From positions 1-64,000 of the forward strand of contig DATBTT010000002.1 of the NCBI GenBank assembly GCA_036559125.1: a stretch of DNA of 64,000 nt. The letters are read 5' to 3'. This document shows, piece by piece, positions 1 through 8,871 of the stretch (positions within the stretch are counted from its first letter, which is position 1; every line of letters starts with the position of its first letter). Both the position numbers and the translations under genes were made by a program. The stretch is from JALYTZ01 sp036559125 (GTDB taxonomy: Bacteria > Vulcanimicrobiota > Vulcanimicrobiia > Vulcanimicrobiales > Vulcanimicrobiaceae). Below the pieces are notes generated by a model, which ran no database searches, was not told the DNA's origin, and saw only the letters and a list, made by a program, of their open reading frames with translations.

Positions 1-2637
1 CAGGTGCTGGGGTACAATGCCGTTACGCAATTTACCAACCCCGCGGGTACGTCGGTCACCGGCAACGCGCTCGTGCTGCCGCTCGGCAGCAACGCGCAGG
101 CCGGCTTGCAATTTACCAATGACGGCGATACGTATTTCGGCGTGGGCAACGGGGACACGCTGAGCGGTATCGTGTTCGACACGACGAAGAACGGCATCAC
201 CATCAATCTCCCCTGCGGCCTCGGTTGCACCACGGAAACCGTCACCGATTCGACGGGACAGACGTGGAATGTGACGCTCGCAACCACCGGGGGCGGTGCC
301 AATGCCGAAAGCGTGCTGACGCTCTACCCGCAGACGCCGGGACAGAAGCTCGCAATGAACGCCTCCATCGTGCTGCCGAACCTGACGTTCAACAACGCGC
401 CGGGTTTGAGCCGGTGCACGGGTGGCTGCACCGCGGACACATCGATCCTTCCGACCGACGGGCTGTCCTGGTCGCTGAAAAATAATCCATCGTCGAGCAA
501 TCCGGTATTCTTTACCAACGGCGGCGGGAATACGTTTACCGGTACCGCGAGCGTCACTCATCTCGGAACGACGGCCACCGGCTCGGGGTATGTTGGCGGC
601 GCCGCTGCGGGTGAGGAACAACACGGATACTATCCGCGTCAAATCGCCGGATGGAGCGGTGCGTTGTATTCCAGCAACGAGCCGTTTAGCGCGCCGCTCA
701 ACATCAGCGACGTCTACGCCGTGACGGTGCAGGACGGATCGAGCGCCGGCAGTGGGAACGTTACCGGTCTCGCGATCGTATTCCCGGCGGGATATGCCTC
801 GGGCAGCTACGCCGTACAACCCAGCGTGGACCCGAACAGCCCGTCGAAATGGCAGGTCGATGCGGCCAACTGTCCGGCAGGTTTGCCGCCGAACGGCTCG
901 ATCTGCTTGAAACCGCTCAATCCTAATACCGGTGTCGCGCCGAGCGCCTCACAGACGATCTATCTCGACGTGAAAAACGATCCATCGGGGTCCTTCGCGT
1001 ACACGGATTTCACCGTCGAAGCCTATAAGCCGGCGGCGTTCACGCTCGCACCGGCAGCGCAACAGAACGTTTTCGTCGGTCAAGCCACGCCCGTCGACTC
1101 GACCGCCGTCGCTGCGTATTCGCTCGACGGAGGCCTAATCACACCGCTATTTACCCCGCAATCCGAAGGGACGAACACGAGCAATCCCGTGCAGATTTCG
1201 GTGCAAAACGCGGCGACCTCGCAGGATCCGTTCCCCGATTACGTTGACGCGCTCGTCATCGAACTACCCAACGGCGTCGCGAATCCCGCAAGTTTCTCGA
1301 GCCTCTCACCGGCGGCGTGGCAGTATCTAGGAAGCGCTCCGGGGTTTGGCGCGTCTACGACGGATTATTGGTTCGGCGTATGCGCCTCGCAATTTGCTAC
1401 CGCAGACGGGCCCGTGCAAAACCCACCGCCGGTCAAACCGTCGCTGCCGTCGTGCGGCCAAGCGGTCGAACAAAACGCGCTCGCGCCCGGAGCGACGTTC
1501 CAGTTTACGACCCCGATTACCACGGGAAATACCGCCGGCACCATTACGGGTACGATGTACGCTCATGGAGCCAACGGAAACGGCTGGTCGCGCGCGCACG
1601 ACTTCAACCTTTCGGTCACGGCGGTTGCGGCAACCGCGGGTTTCGTTCAGGTCGGCGCCTACGGCGCGCCGTCGGTGATTCCCAGCAACACGACTCCGCA
1701 AATCGGCGCCGATACGAACACGACCTTCGGCAACAGTTTCGTGTACGAGATCGCCAACGCGAGCAGCGCCGGAAACACTATCAACTCCGCGAAAATCACG
1801 ATCCCGTATCTCGATACATCGGGCGCCGACGCGCGCGATAACAATGGAACCGGCCAAGGTTGGCAGATTACGGCCGCGCCGACCCTTTCGGGAAGCGGCT
1901 GGACGAATTGCGCGGCAACCTACACCAATCCGACCGGCGGTTCCTCGAACGGGTTCATCAATATCGTCAATTCCGGCGGGGCGTGCAAAATCGCGCCGGG
2001 CGGCAAGCTCGATGTGAACTTCAGCATGAAAGCGCCGTATCGCGTTAATGAAAACGCGCAGTTTCCGGCAGTGGTCAACGGCAACGTCAACGCGACGGAA
2101 AATTGGTTCAGCGATACCACCATGCAGATCGTGCTCTCAGCGCAACTCGCGATTTCGGTCTGGCCGAGCGCCGATCCGCTCAACGGCGGCAACGCGTCGC
2201 CGAGTTGCACGCTGGCCTGCACGTTCATTCAGGCGACCAATCTGCTCGACTTCGGAACGATTGCGAATAATTCGAACAATACCGGCGCCGACGTCGTGCA
2301 AGTCAGTGTGTTTACCAATGCGGCCAATCCGGTCGGCTGGCAACTCTACGTTTCCTCCAACAATAACCCGGCCAATGCCTTGGGTCCGCCGAATAACGAA
2401 TTGCTCCACATGGTCGACTCCGCGCATAGCACGGGCGGCGCGGGAATGAACTTCGACTCGACGGTATTCACGGTGATTCCGACGGCCGGGAACGGTACCC
2501 AACTCGTGGACACCGGTGCGGGAGCGGCGGCGCGCCGTCAACCCTACGACGTCGTCAACGACATCAAAGTGCAAATCGCCGGCGGTTCGACCGCCGCCCA
2601 AACATCGATCCTAACCTACACCTTCATCTCAAACTAA
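1..2637 (+). CDS. Large secreted/surface beta-rich protein, 5' end cut by window
   Basis: The reading frame is open from base 1 and ends with TAA at 2635-2637, so the true N-terminus and any signal peptide lie outside the window; 878 residues are visible. The protein is rich in Thr, Ser, Asn, Gly and Ala with few charged residues, which is typical of an exported beta-sandwich or surface-layer-like protein. Cysteines are mostly in close pairs or near each other (for example around residues 71-75 and 137-141), suggesting disulfides. The last 130 residues look like one separate beta domain, with a segment reading LDFGTIANN and a final ILTYTF strand, reminiscent of C-terminal surface-anchoring beta domains. 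I recognise no catalytic motif. Function is unknown; a cell-surface role is inferred from composition only. It converges with the small membrane-protein gene downstream, with a 22-bp repeat between them. Confidence 0.6.
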   Translation, partial: QVLGYNAVTQFTNPAGTSVTGNALVLPLGSNAQAGLQFTNDGDTYFGVGNGDTLSGIVFDTTKNGITINLPCGLGCTTETVTDSTGQTWNVTLATTGGGANAESVLTLYPQTPGQKLAMNASIVLPNLTFNNAPGLSRCTGGCTADTSILPTDGLSWSLKNNPSSSNPVFFTNGGGNTFTGTASVTHLGTTATGSGYVGGAAAGEEQHGYYPRQIAGWSGALYSSNEPFSAPLNISDVYAVTVQDGSSAGSGNVTGLAIVFPAGYASGSYAVQPSVDPNSPSKWQVDAANCPAGLPPNGSICLKPLNPNTGVAPSASQTIYLDVKNDPSGSFAYTDFTVEAYKPAAFTLAPAAQQNVFVGQATPVDSTAVAAYSLDGGLITPLFTPQSEGTNTSNPVQISVQNAATSQDPFPDYVDALVIELPNGVANPASFSSLSPAAWQYLGSAPGFGASTTDYWFGVCASQFATADGPVQNPPPVKPSLPSCGQAVEQNALAPGATFQFTTPITTGNTAGTITGTMYAHGANGNGWSRAHDFNLSVTAVAATAGFVQVGAYGAPSVIPSNTTPQIGADTNTTFGNSFVYEIANASSAGNTINSAKITIPYLDTSGADARDNNGTGQGWQITAAPTLSGSGWTNCAATYTNPTGGSSNGFINIVNSGGACKIAPGGKLDVNFSMKAPYRVNENAQFPAVVNGNVNATENWFSDTTMQIVLSAQLAISVWPSADPLNGGNASPSCTLACTFIQATNLLDFGTIANNSNNTGADVVQVSVFTNAANPVGWQLYVSSNNNPANALGPPNNELLHMVDSAHSTGGAGMNFDSTVFTVIPTAGNGTQLVDTGAGAAARRQPYDVVNDIKVQIAGGSTAAQTSILTYTFISN

Positions 2638-2648
2638 CCGCCCCCATT

Positions 2649-2670
2649 GTCATCCTGAGCCTGTCGAAGG
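2649..2670. repeat. 22-bp scattered repeat, copy 1
   Basis: Copy of the repeat whose core on one strand is CCTTCGACAGGCTCAGG followed by ATGAC. Here it lies on the minus strand between two convergent genes. It supplies the last residues (PSTGSG) and the TGA stop of the DUF4149-like gene. Confidence 0.85.
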
Positions 2671-3090
2671 ACGCGTGGGCCATGCGCTCATGACGAATGC
2701 GGCCAGGCCGCACAGCAAGATCGCGCTATAGACGGCGCTCGATCGCCGGTGCAGTGCATCGTACGCGGGAGTTTGCAAGGGCGTCGACTGCATGAGCGGC
2801 ACGATGGCGTGCGTCTCGTACAGGCCCAGCGCCGACATAATGACGACCAGCGTTACGATTGCAATCGAGCGTCGAGACTGCGAACCAAACAGCGCAACCG
2901 ACGCGAGGACCGCGATTAGGGCGCAAGCGTAGCCGAAGACGGTCACGGCGCCAACGACGCGCGCGATGGTCGCGGCAAAAGCCGGCGTGGGGCCGATGGT
3001 CGCGAACGCGATCGGCGCGAATATGAAGGCGAAGCCTATCATCGCGCCAACCCAAAGTCCCAATGCAAGAAGCCGCAACAATGAGAACAT
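2650..3090 (-). CDS. Small integral membrane protein, DUF4149/TMEM205-like
   Basis: The protein has 146 residues with four hydrophobic segments (roughly residues 2-28, 38-68, 75-95 and 118-138). This matches the size and topology of the DUF4149 family of four-helix membrane proteins of unknown function. The start chosen is the ATG at 3090, giving MFSLLRLLALGLWVG; a longer upstream frame has no hydrophobic or conserved character. This start codon overlaps the start codon of the divergent inositol-phosphatase gene in a CATG. The C-terminus RPSTGSG is encoded by the 22-bp repeat, so the original end of the gene was probably different. There is no clear ribosome-binding site. The family call is moderately sure; the biochemical role is not known. 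Confidence 0.6.
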   Translation of the reverse strand: MFSLLRLLALGLWVGAMIGFAFIFAPIAFATIGPTPAFAATIARVVGAVTVFGYACALIAVLASVALFGSQSRRSIAIVTLVVIMSALGLYETHAIVPLMQSTPLQTPAYDALHRRSSAVYSAILLCGLAAFVMSAWPTRPSTGSG

Positions 3091-3883
3091 GACCAGCGTG
3101 GTTGTACGCAATGCGCCCGCGGACCCGTTACGCGTCGCGCTCGACGCCGCTCTCGAGGCGGGCGAATTGTTGATCTCGCACATGAACCAACCGCTGAATA
3201 TTCGCGAAAAAGACCGCCGGGCCGACATCGTTACCGCTGCGGACCGCGCGAGCGAGCGCATCATCGTCGCACGCCTTGCGGCGGCGTTTCCGCACGCCAC
3301 CATTCTCGGCGAGGAGAGCGGCACGCGCCGCGGCACCTCCGACGAGCGCTGGATTGTCGATCCCCTCGACGGCACGACGAATTACGCGCACGGCTACCCG
3401 CTGTTTTGCGTGTCGATTGCCTTCGAGCGCGCGGGTGAAATAGTCGCGGGCGTCGTTCACGCGCCGCTCATGCGCGAGACGTTCGCCGCGCAGCGCGGAG
3501 CCGGGGCGACCCGCAACGGCGAGCCCATTACGGTTTCGACGATCGGCAACGTTGCGGACGCGTTGACCTGCACCGGATTTCATCCGGCCGATTTCGATCG
3601 CAACGCGCGCTGCTTTCGAGCCGTGTCGGAGCGCGCCCAGGGAGTGCGGCGCGACGGGTCCGCGGCGCTCGATTTGGCCTACGTCGCCGCGGGCCGGTTC
3701 GACGGCTTTTGGGAGTGGGATCTGCACGCCTGGGACGTGGCCGCGGGAACGCTGCTCGTACGCGAAGCCGGGGGACGCGTCACGCAAATCGACGGCTCGG
3801 AGGCTCGTGTCGAGGCCGGCTCCATTCTCGCCAGCAACGGCATCGTCCACGAAGAATTGCGCGCCGTGCTCGCAGTTGCGTGA
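3089..3883 (+). CDS. Inositol monophosphatase family phosphatase
   Basis: This is a 264-residue Mg2+-dependent phosphatase of the IMPase/SuhB/FBPase-like superfamily, predicted cytoplasmic. The metal-binding signatures are all visible: ILGEESG near residue 71, DPLDGTTNYAHG near residue 91 and WDVAAG near residue 214. Length is normal for the family. Likely substrates are myo-inositol phosphates, but the fold also covers histidinol phosphate, PAP and fructose bisphosphate, and the sequence alone does not settle which. The start at 3089 is chosen because the conserved region begins shortly after it. The ATG overlaps the ATG of the divergent membrane-protein gene and has no Shine-Dalgarno sequence, so it may be translated from a leaderless or very short transcript. 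Confidence 0.9.
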   Translation: MTSVVVRNAPADPLRVALDAALEAGELLISHMNQPLNIREKDRRADIVTAADRASERIIVARLAAAFPHATILGEESGTRRGTSDERWIVDPLDGTTNYAHGYPLFCVSIAFERAGEIVAGVVHAPLMRETFAAQRGAGATRNGEPITVSTIGNVADALTCTGFHPADFDRNARCFRAVSERAQGVRRDGSAALDLAYVAAGRFDGFWEWDLHAWDVAAGTLLVREAGGRVTQIDGSEARVEAGSILASNGIVHEELRAVLAVA

Positions 3884-3998
3884 CTCGCGACGTTTACGCA
3901 GGCCTACGGGAGGGGAATCCTCTGGGCAGAAAGCATGAAAGAGGGGCAACCGGCCGCTTCGTAGCCGGGTTTCGACGCCAATCGAGAGAGGAGAGATC

Positions 3999-4421
3999 AT
4001 GCAAGTACGCTTAGCGGCTCGAATCTTCGGGATAATCTACATCATCGTAGGCATCCTTGGATTCGTCCCCGGGATTTCGCCGCCGCACCCTGCCGGCTCG
4101 CCGCCGCTGGTTCTAGGACAGTTTTACAACGACGAACTGGGTATCTTTACCGTCAACTGGTTGCACAGCGTCGTGCACATTCTGATCGGTATCTGGGGGC
4201 TGGCCGCCGCCGGAACGTTTGTTTCGGGAAGGAATTTCTTCAAAGCGCAAACCTGGATATTCGCCATCCTGTTCATTCTGGGAATCATTCCGGCGACCAA
4301 TACCGTGTTCGGCCTCGTGCCGCTCTTCGGTTGGGACCTCGGATTGCACCTCATTACCGTGATCGTCGCCGCGTACTTCGGGTACGGCGCGGTCGCCAAC
4401 GAGACGACGGCTGCGGCATAA
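3999..4421 (+). CDS. DUF4383-type four-helix membrane protein
   Basis: The protein has 140 residues and four predicted membrane helices (about residues 8-28, 50-72, 84-104 and 110-130). The N-terminal pattern, a helix followed by a loop ending in NDELGIFTVNWLHSVVH, is characteristic of DUF4383. A good ribosome-binding site (GAGAGGAGAG) precedes the ATG. The 115 bases upstream are non-coding and purine-rich, with one imperfect hairpin around 3948-3972 but no recognised riboswitch. Function is unknown. It converges with the MATE gene, which ends 8 bases away. Confidence 0.75.
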   Translation: MQVRLAARIFGIIYIIVGILGFVPGISPPHPAGSPPLVLGQFYNDELGIFTVNWLHSVVHILIGIWGLAAAGTFVSGRNFFKAQTWIFAILFILGIIPATNTVFGLVPLFGWDLGLHLITVIVAAYFGYGAVANETTAAA

Positions 4422-4429
4422 CCACCCGC

Positions 4430-5785
4430 TCAACTGACGGCGATGAGCGCGCGACGGGTCCACGACTCGTCGCGTAGCTTCACCGCCGTCAACAACGCGC
4501 GCGCGGCCCAAGCCAGTATCCACGCAATCGGTACGCCCCATAGACCGATGTGCAAAATCGTAATGCACGCGTAGGCGATCGGCAAGACGAGCAAACCGGT
4601 CACCAGACCTACGACCATGGAAAATCGCGTGTCGCCCGATGCTCGAATCGGAGCCATCGACACCATGGCCCATCCCTTTATCGGCAGCGTCGCCATATGA
4701 ACCGCGAGCGGAAATGCCGCGACTGAGGCCACCGCCGCGTTCAGCGTAAAAATGTAGGCGAGCGGCCATGCAAAAAGCGCGGCGACGACCCCCGTCAACG
4801 CCGTTAGCGCAAACGAGAAGCGGCGCGCCCGCGCGAAGAAATCGCGCGCGCCGTCGACGTCCCGCGCGCCCAGCCGCTGCCCGATCACGGTTTGCGTTGC
4901 CGCTTGCAACGGGCTCGGCACGACGAATGTGAGATCCGAAACGACGTTGAGCGCGCGAAACGCCGCGATCGAAGCGGCTCCGAACGGTGCGAGCATGCCG
5001 ATGATGAAGACGTCGGGCAGTACCACTGCGAGCAAGAAGACGCATTCGGGCAATCCCAATCGCGCGCAGTCCAACGCCAGGCGCCAATCGATACTCAGAC
5101 TCGAAAACACGCGGTAGATCGGCCTGCGCGCGACGTAACCTACCGCCCAGAGCATGCCGATCGTTTCGGAGAGAAGCGACGACATGCCCGCGCCGACGAT
5201 CCCGTACGGGTGATGCGTCAAAAAACCCAATGCTAGGATGAACAGCAGCGGAATGTGCACGACGTTGATCACGACCAGCACGACGATCCCAAGTTTACGG
5301 TTTCCGGCCGAGCCGAGTCCCGTGATGAGCGAGCCTGAGATCGCGATCGGAATCAGCGAGAAGCAGCGTAACGTCAAATACTTGCCGCTGGCGTGCGCGC
5401 TCGGAAGATCGTGCACGAGCAGATGAATCGCAGGGCCCGCGAGCACGAGGCTGAGCAGCGCGCAGATCAGCGCGCACAGGAAAGGTATGGCGAACCCCGC
5501 GCGCACGGTTTTGGCGAAACCTTCGACGTCGTGCGCGCCGATGCGCTGCGCCGCGATAATCCCCTGGCCGCTCCAAAAGCCGCTGATCGTAAAGATGATC
5601 GCAATGAAAATCGCGCTTGCACCCGTTACTCCGGCAAGCGCGACGGTTCCGAGCGTCCCGATCGCGATGGTGTCGACGATGCCGAGTAATTGATCGCCGA
5701 GTTGCGCGACCGCAAGGGGAATCGAAAGGCGCCGGAATGCGGCGCCTGTATTTCGGTGGTCGACGATCATCGATGTGGCGGCCAT
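4430..5785 (-). CDS. MATE family efflux transporter
   Basis: This is a 451-residue polytopic membrane protein with about twelve hydrophobic segments arranged as two similar halves, as in multidrug and toxic compound extrusion (MATE) transporters of the NorM/DinF type, which exchange organic compounds for Na+ or H+. The N-terminal segment ending in PLAVAQLGDQLLGIVDTIA fits the start of the family domain. The start at 5785 is preferred because it gives a 13-base gap to the kynureninase stop and an AGGGA ribosome-binding site; a longer start at 5821 would overlap that gene. It is the last gene of the tryptophan-degradation run. It could therefore export anthranilate, kynurenine or a related product, but this is inferred from position only. 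Confidence 0.87.
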   Translation of the reverse strand: MAATSMIVDHRNTGAAFRRLSIPLAVAQLGDQLLGIVDTIAIGTLGTVALAGVTGASAIFIAIIFTISGFWSGQGIIAAQRIGAHDVEGFAKTVRAGFAIPFLCALICALLSLVLAGPAIHLLVHDLPSAHASGKYLTLRCFSLIPIAISGSLITGLGSAGNRKLGIVVLVVINVVHIPLLFILALGFLTHHPYGIVGAGMSSLLSETIGMLWAVGYVARRPIYRVFSSLSIDWRLALDCARLGLPECVFLLAVVLPDVFIIGMLAPFGAASIAAFRALNVVSDLTFVVPSPLQAATQTVIGQRLGARDVDGARDFFARARRFSFALTALTGVVAALFAWPLAYIFTLNAAVASVAAFPLAVHMATLPIKGWAMVSMAPIRASGDTRFSMVVGLVTGLLVLPIAYACITILHIGLWGVPIAWILAWAARALLTAVKLRDESWTRRALIAVS

Positions 5786-5798
5786 AGTCCCTAAACGA

Positions 5799-6956
5799 TC
5801 AGGCCGTGCCCGATGCTCCAATCGCTTCCAACGTTGTGAAGAAGTGATCTATTTCGTCGTCGGTCGTATAGAAATGCGGACTGACGCGAATGCCGCATCC
5901 TGGGCGATAGTCGACGAAGACGCGCCGCTCGATCAATCGCTCGTACGCCGCGCGCGAATCGGGAAAGTCGATGCCGATCCAGCCGGTGCGTTTGTCGGGG
6001 TCCAGCGGCGTGTTGACGTCGAATCCGCGCTCCCTGGCCATTCCGGCGAGCTTTGACGTCAACCGCACGTTGTGTTCGCGAATTTTCTCAACGCCCACAC
6101 TTTTGATCAGATCGTGCCCGGGCTTAGCGACGACGTAGCCGGGGATGGTAGGGGTTCCCGTGCCCCAGCGGTACATCGTGCTCGACCACGTCATCGGCGC
6201 GGGTTCGAAGCTAAACGGACGCGCGTGCGCCATCCAACCGGTCACCGCCGGTTCGAACGTCTCGCGCAGAGAGGGTTTTATGTAGATCCATCCGCAACCC
6301 GGTCCGCCGCACAACCATTTGTGACTGCCGCCCGTGACGATGTCCAGGTCCCACTCCACGACGTCGTAGGGATAGACGCCGGTCGTCTGATACGCGTCCA
6401 CGCACAGCAGCGTACCGGTCTTCTTGCAATGCGCCGCAATCGCGCGCACGTCGCAGAGCGCACCCGAAACGTAATAGGCGTGCGAGAGCACCGCAAGCGC
6501 CGTGCGCTCGGTGATTGCCGCGATGATGCGCTCGGTGGGGATCGTTCGCCCGTCGTCCGATGGGACTATGCGCGGCTGCGCGCCATAGCGTTGCCATTCG
6601 GTCCAGACGTAGGTGAGCGATGGGAATTGCAGCGCTTCGTAGACGACCTCGTTGCGCTCCGGCGTAAAACGCACACACGTCGCAAGCGCCGCCTGAAGAA
6701 CCGAGACGTTTGGTCCGAGGAAAACGCTGCCCTTCGGTGCGCCGAAGATTTCGCCGATTCCATCGGCGATCTCACCGATCCGGGGCAACCAGCGTTCCCA
6801 GGCTTCGGGACCGTCTTGCGCCCACTCGTCCCAATACGTCGCAAGCGCGTCTCGCGCGCCCAACGGCGCGGCCCCCATTGAGTGCGAAACCAAATACGTC
6901 GAGCTGTCGAGCGTCGCAAAGCGATCGCGCAAGAGGGCCTGCGTCATCGTGTCCAC
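5799..6956 (-). CDS. kynU: Kynureninase (PLP-dependent)
   Basis: This 385-residue fold-type I PLP enzyme is predicted to cleave L-kynurenine to anthranilate and alanine. The PLP-binding lysine lies in GGSHKWLCGGPG near residue 217, with the upstream Asp in CVDAYQTTG near residue 190. The C-terminal segment PGCGIRVSPHFYTTDDEID resembles the substrate-binding end of kynureninases. The start is GTG, immediately after the TAA of tryptophan dioxygenase; an ATG three codons in is also possible. Adjacency to that gene supports kynureninase over another class V aminotransferase. No formamidase gene, which would convert N-formylkynurenine to kynurenine, lies in the run. It is slightly shorter than many kynureninases. 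Confidence 0.85.
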   Translation of the reverse strand: MDTMTQALLRDRFATLDSSTYLVSHSMGAAPLGARDALATYWDEWAQDGPEAWERWLPRIGEIADGIGEIFGAPKGSVFLGPNVSVLQAALATCVRFTPERNEVVYEALQFPSLTYVWTEWQRYGAQPRIVPSDDGRTIPTERIIAAITERTALAVLSHAYYVSGALCDVRAIAAHCKKTGTLLCVDAYQTTGVYPYDVVEWDLDIVTGGSHKWLCGGPGCGWIYIKPSLRETFEPAVTGWMAHARPFSFEPAPMTWSSTMYRWGTGTPTIPGYVVAKPGHDLIKSVGVEKIREHNVRLTSKLAGMARERGFDVNTPLDPDKRTGWIGIDFPDSRAAYERLIERRVFVDYRPGCGIRVSPHFYTTDDEIDHFFTTLEAIGASGTA

Positions 6957-7733
6957 TTAATAATTTCCTTTGCCGAGGTAGGTGCGCACTTCCCACAATT
7001 CGGGGAAAAAGCGCCGGTCGAGCGTCGTTGCGAGATATGCGGCGCCGAGCGAGCCGCCCGTACCCATCTTGGCGCCGATCATGCGTTCCACCATGCGAAT
7101 GTGACGGCCCCGCCACAGCAACATACGCTCGTCGAACGCGATCAACTCTTCGAGCAGAAGATACAAGTCGTAGTGGTCGCGTTCGTTGGTGTAGATGCGG
7201 CGCATGCTTTCGAGGAGTTCGTCGTGCGAACCGGTCGCGAAACCACGCTTTGCGAGCAGCGACTTCACCTTGTCGTAGAGGGACGGCTCGGCGAGCCGCC
7301 GCTCGAGGCGCCCGCGTTGAGCCGCGTCCATTTGAATGTGCTCGAGCGTCTCGGTCCGGCGCAGCCCTGCCAAGAATTCCAACTCGCGAAACTGTATGGA
7401 TTGGAAACCGCTGGCCGGATTGAGATGATCCCGGAACTGATTGAATTCTTGCGGCGTCATCGTTTCCAGAACGTCGATTTGCTGTTCGAGCAATCGTTGA
7501 ATGGTGTCGACGCGCCGGAAATGTTTGCTGACGCGCAGCAGCTCGTCGCGGTCGAGGTCGACCATTGCCGCATCGACCTCGTGCAGAAGTTGCTTGAACC
7601 ACAGTTCGTAGACTTGGTGGATGATGATAAAGAGCATCTCGTCGTGATGCGCGGGTTCGGAGAGCGGGCGTTGCAAATCGAGCAGGTCGTCGACGCGCAA
7701 GTAGGATCCGTACGAGAGCTGTCGGCGCTCCAT
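6957..7733 (-). CDS. kynA: Tryptophan 2,3-dioxygenase
   Basis: This 258-residue haem enzyme oxidises L-tryptophan to N-formylkynurenine, the first step of the kynurenine pathway. Family signatures include SYGSYLRVDDLL at the N-terminus, HHDEMLFIIIHQVYELWFKQ near residues 29-48, FRELEFLAG, and the C-terminal GTGGSLGAAYL that binds the substrate carboxylate. The haem-ligand region is W-R-G-R-H-I-R-M around residue 208. Length is normal for bacterial enzymes. Its ATG overlaps the TAA of the upstream chagasin-like gene by one base, and kynureninase starts directly after its stop. The three genes are therefore probably co-transcribed, with the MATE gene last. Confidence 0.95.
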   Translation of the reverse strand: MERRQLSYGSYLRVDDLLDLQRPLSEPAHHDEMLFIIIHQVYELWFKQLLHEVDAAMVDLDRDELLRVSKHFRRVDTIQRLLEQQIDVLETMTPQEFNQFRDHLNPASGFQSIQFRELEFLAGLRRTETLEHIQMDAAQRGRLERRLAEPSLYDKVKSLLAKRGFATGSHDELLESMRRIYTNERDHYDLYLLLEELIAFDERMLLWRGRHIRMVERMIGAKMGTGGSLGAAYLATTLDRRFFPELWEVRTYLGKGNY

Positions 7734-8110
7734 TATCGGCCGACCGTGACCGTGACGACGGCGCTGCGGCTAGACGCGTGCGACGCTCCCGGGCCTTGGT
7801 AGGCGAAGGTGATGACGGCGGTTCCGAGAGCCACCGCATGGTAGCGAAACAGCGTACGGCCTCCCGCTCCGGGACGGCCGTGCGCGGCGGCCTGAAACGA
7901 CGAGCCGCGCGGAATCAACACGATCGGTGCGACGCTCTCGGTACGCACGCCCGCCGAGACCCAGTGATAGCCCGTGGAGGGATTAGACGGTAGCGCAAGG
8001 GTCAGGTCGTCGCCGGCCTTCACATTGACGCTCTGGCTTGCATTGGTGATAACGATCGTCGGCGGAGGGCCGAACGTGACGGCGGCGAGCAGGCAGAGTA
8101 CGGCAATCAT
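7733..8110 (-). CDS. Chagasin-type (I42) cysteine protease inhibitor, exported
   Basis: This small protein of 125 residues has an N-terminal hydrophobic segment (about residues 1-14) that looks like a signal peptide, followed by a beta-rich domain. The NPSTGYHW motif at about residue 42 and the GAGG loop near residue 82 are the first two loops of the chagasin/ICP family that plug papain-like proteases. The third family loop (RPW-like) is replaced by YQGPG here. It is the first gene of the kynurenine run, overlapping the next start by one base, although no functional link between protease inhibition and tryptophan breakdown is known to me. Its 5' region faces the divergent lipoprotein gene. 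Confidence 0.8.
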   Translation of the reverse strand: MIAVLCLLAAVTFGPPPTIVITNASQSVNVKAGDDLTLALPSNPSTGYHWVSAGVRTESVAPIVLIPRGSSFQAAAHGRPGAGGRTLFRYHAVALGTAVITFAYQGPGASHASSRSAVVTVTVGR

Positions 8111-8178
8111 TCGATTGCGAGCTTACGGGGCATGCCCGGCTTTTCCTCGAAGAGCGGGTCGTCGTGAAAGGAACGCGG

Positions 8179-8871
8179 ATGAACCGTCTTCTCGCATCGT
8201 CGCTGTGCTGTGCCGTCGCGCTGGGCGCGTGCTCCTCGCAGCAAGGCCGGCAAGCCAATAACGCAGCACCTTCGCCGGCGCCTTCAATTGCCAATCCGAT
8301 CGCCTTTCCTTTGTACGCAAACGCGCGCGTTCTCTCGACGAAGGCGTACACGCAGACGGTCAACACCGCGGGTACCGCGACGTCGGCTTCGGCGCTCTCC
8401 GAAGGAGGCGGCACGTACTCGGGGCACGAGGTCGTTGCCGCGACGCCGTCGTCGTTTGTCCAGCTGACCGATTGGGTGCACGCGCTGGATGCCAAACCAC
8501 CGCAAGGCTACACCACCGCACCGGCGGTCGACCTCAATCAAGCGCGCGCGCAGGCGAAACGGTTCGGTCTGGATTTCGCAGCCTTCCAAACGCAGCAAAA
8601 CGGCAAAAAGGTCGGATTGCTCGTCGTCGTAATGGACCCGGCACGCGTCACCACCAAGCTTGGTCCGGTACTCGACCTGATCGGCAAGTACCGCATGCTG
8701 CCCGGAGCGATGCGTTCGGGCATCGATTCGCAAGTCAAATCGCGCACGGGTATGTCGGTGACCGAAGCCATGCAGCCCGACAGTCCAATCGGAGCGGCGC
8801 TGTCGGCGCTCGATGAATTTCAGCATTCGAACCAGCGCGGCATCCTTTTAATCGATGCCACGAAACAGTAA
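8179..8871 (+). CDS. Predicted lipoprotein of unknown function
   Basis: The protein has 230 residues. Starting at the ATG at 8179 it has a short basic end, a hydrophobic stretch and the lipobox LGAC with the lipidated Cys near residue 18, followed by a Pro/Ala/Ser-rich linker. The remainder is a compact soluble domain with segments such as FPLYANARVLSTKAYTQT, GTYSGHEVVA and a long helical C-terminal half. The AAAGGA six bases upstream of 8179 supports this start over the GTG at 8164. I do not recognise the domain. It overlaps the next gene by 17 bases, so the two are likely one transcription unit of envelope proteins. Confidence 0.7.
   Translation: MNRLLASSLCCAVALGACSSQQGRQANNAAPSPAPSIANPIAFPLYANARVLSTKAYTQTVNTAGTATSASALSEGGGTYSGHEVVAATPSSFVQLTDWVHALDAKPPQGYTTAPAVDLNQARAQAKRFGLDFAAFQTQQNGKKVGLLVVVMDPARVTTKLGPVLDLIGKYRMLPGAMRSGIDSQVKSRTGMSVTEAMQPDSPIGAALSALDEFQHSNQRGILLIDATKQ

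Noticed and set aside
3884..3998. Possible riboswitch in the leader of the DUF4383 gene
   Set aside because: The region has one imperfect hairpin and purine runs, but no match to a riboswitch class that I know.
3128..4000. Long minus-strand frame opposite the inositol phosphatase gene
   Set aside because: It mirrors the phosphatase coding region, is rich in Arg and lacks any domain pattern.
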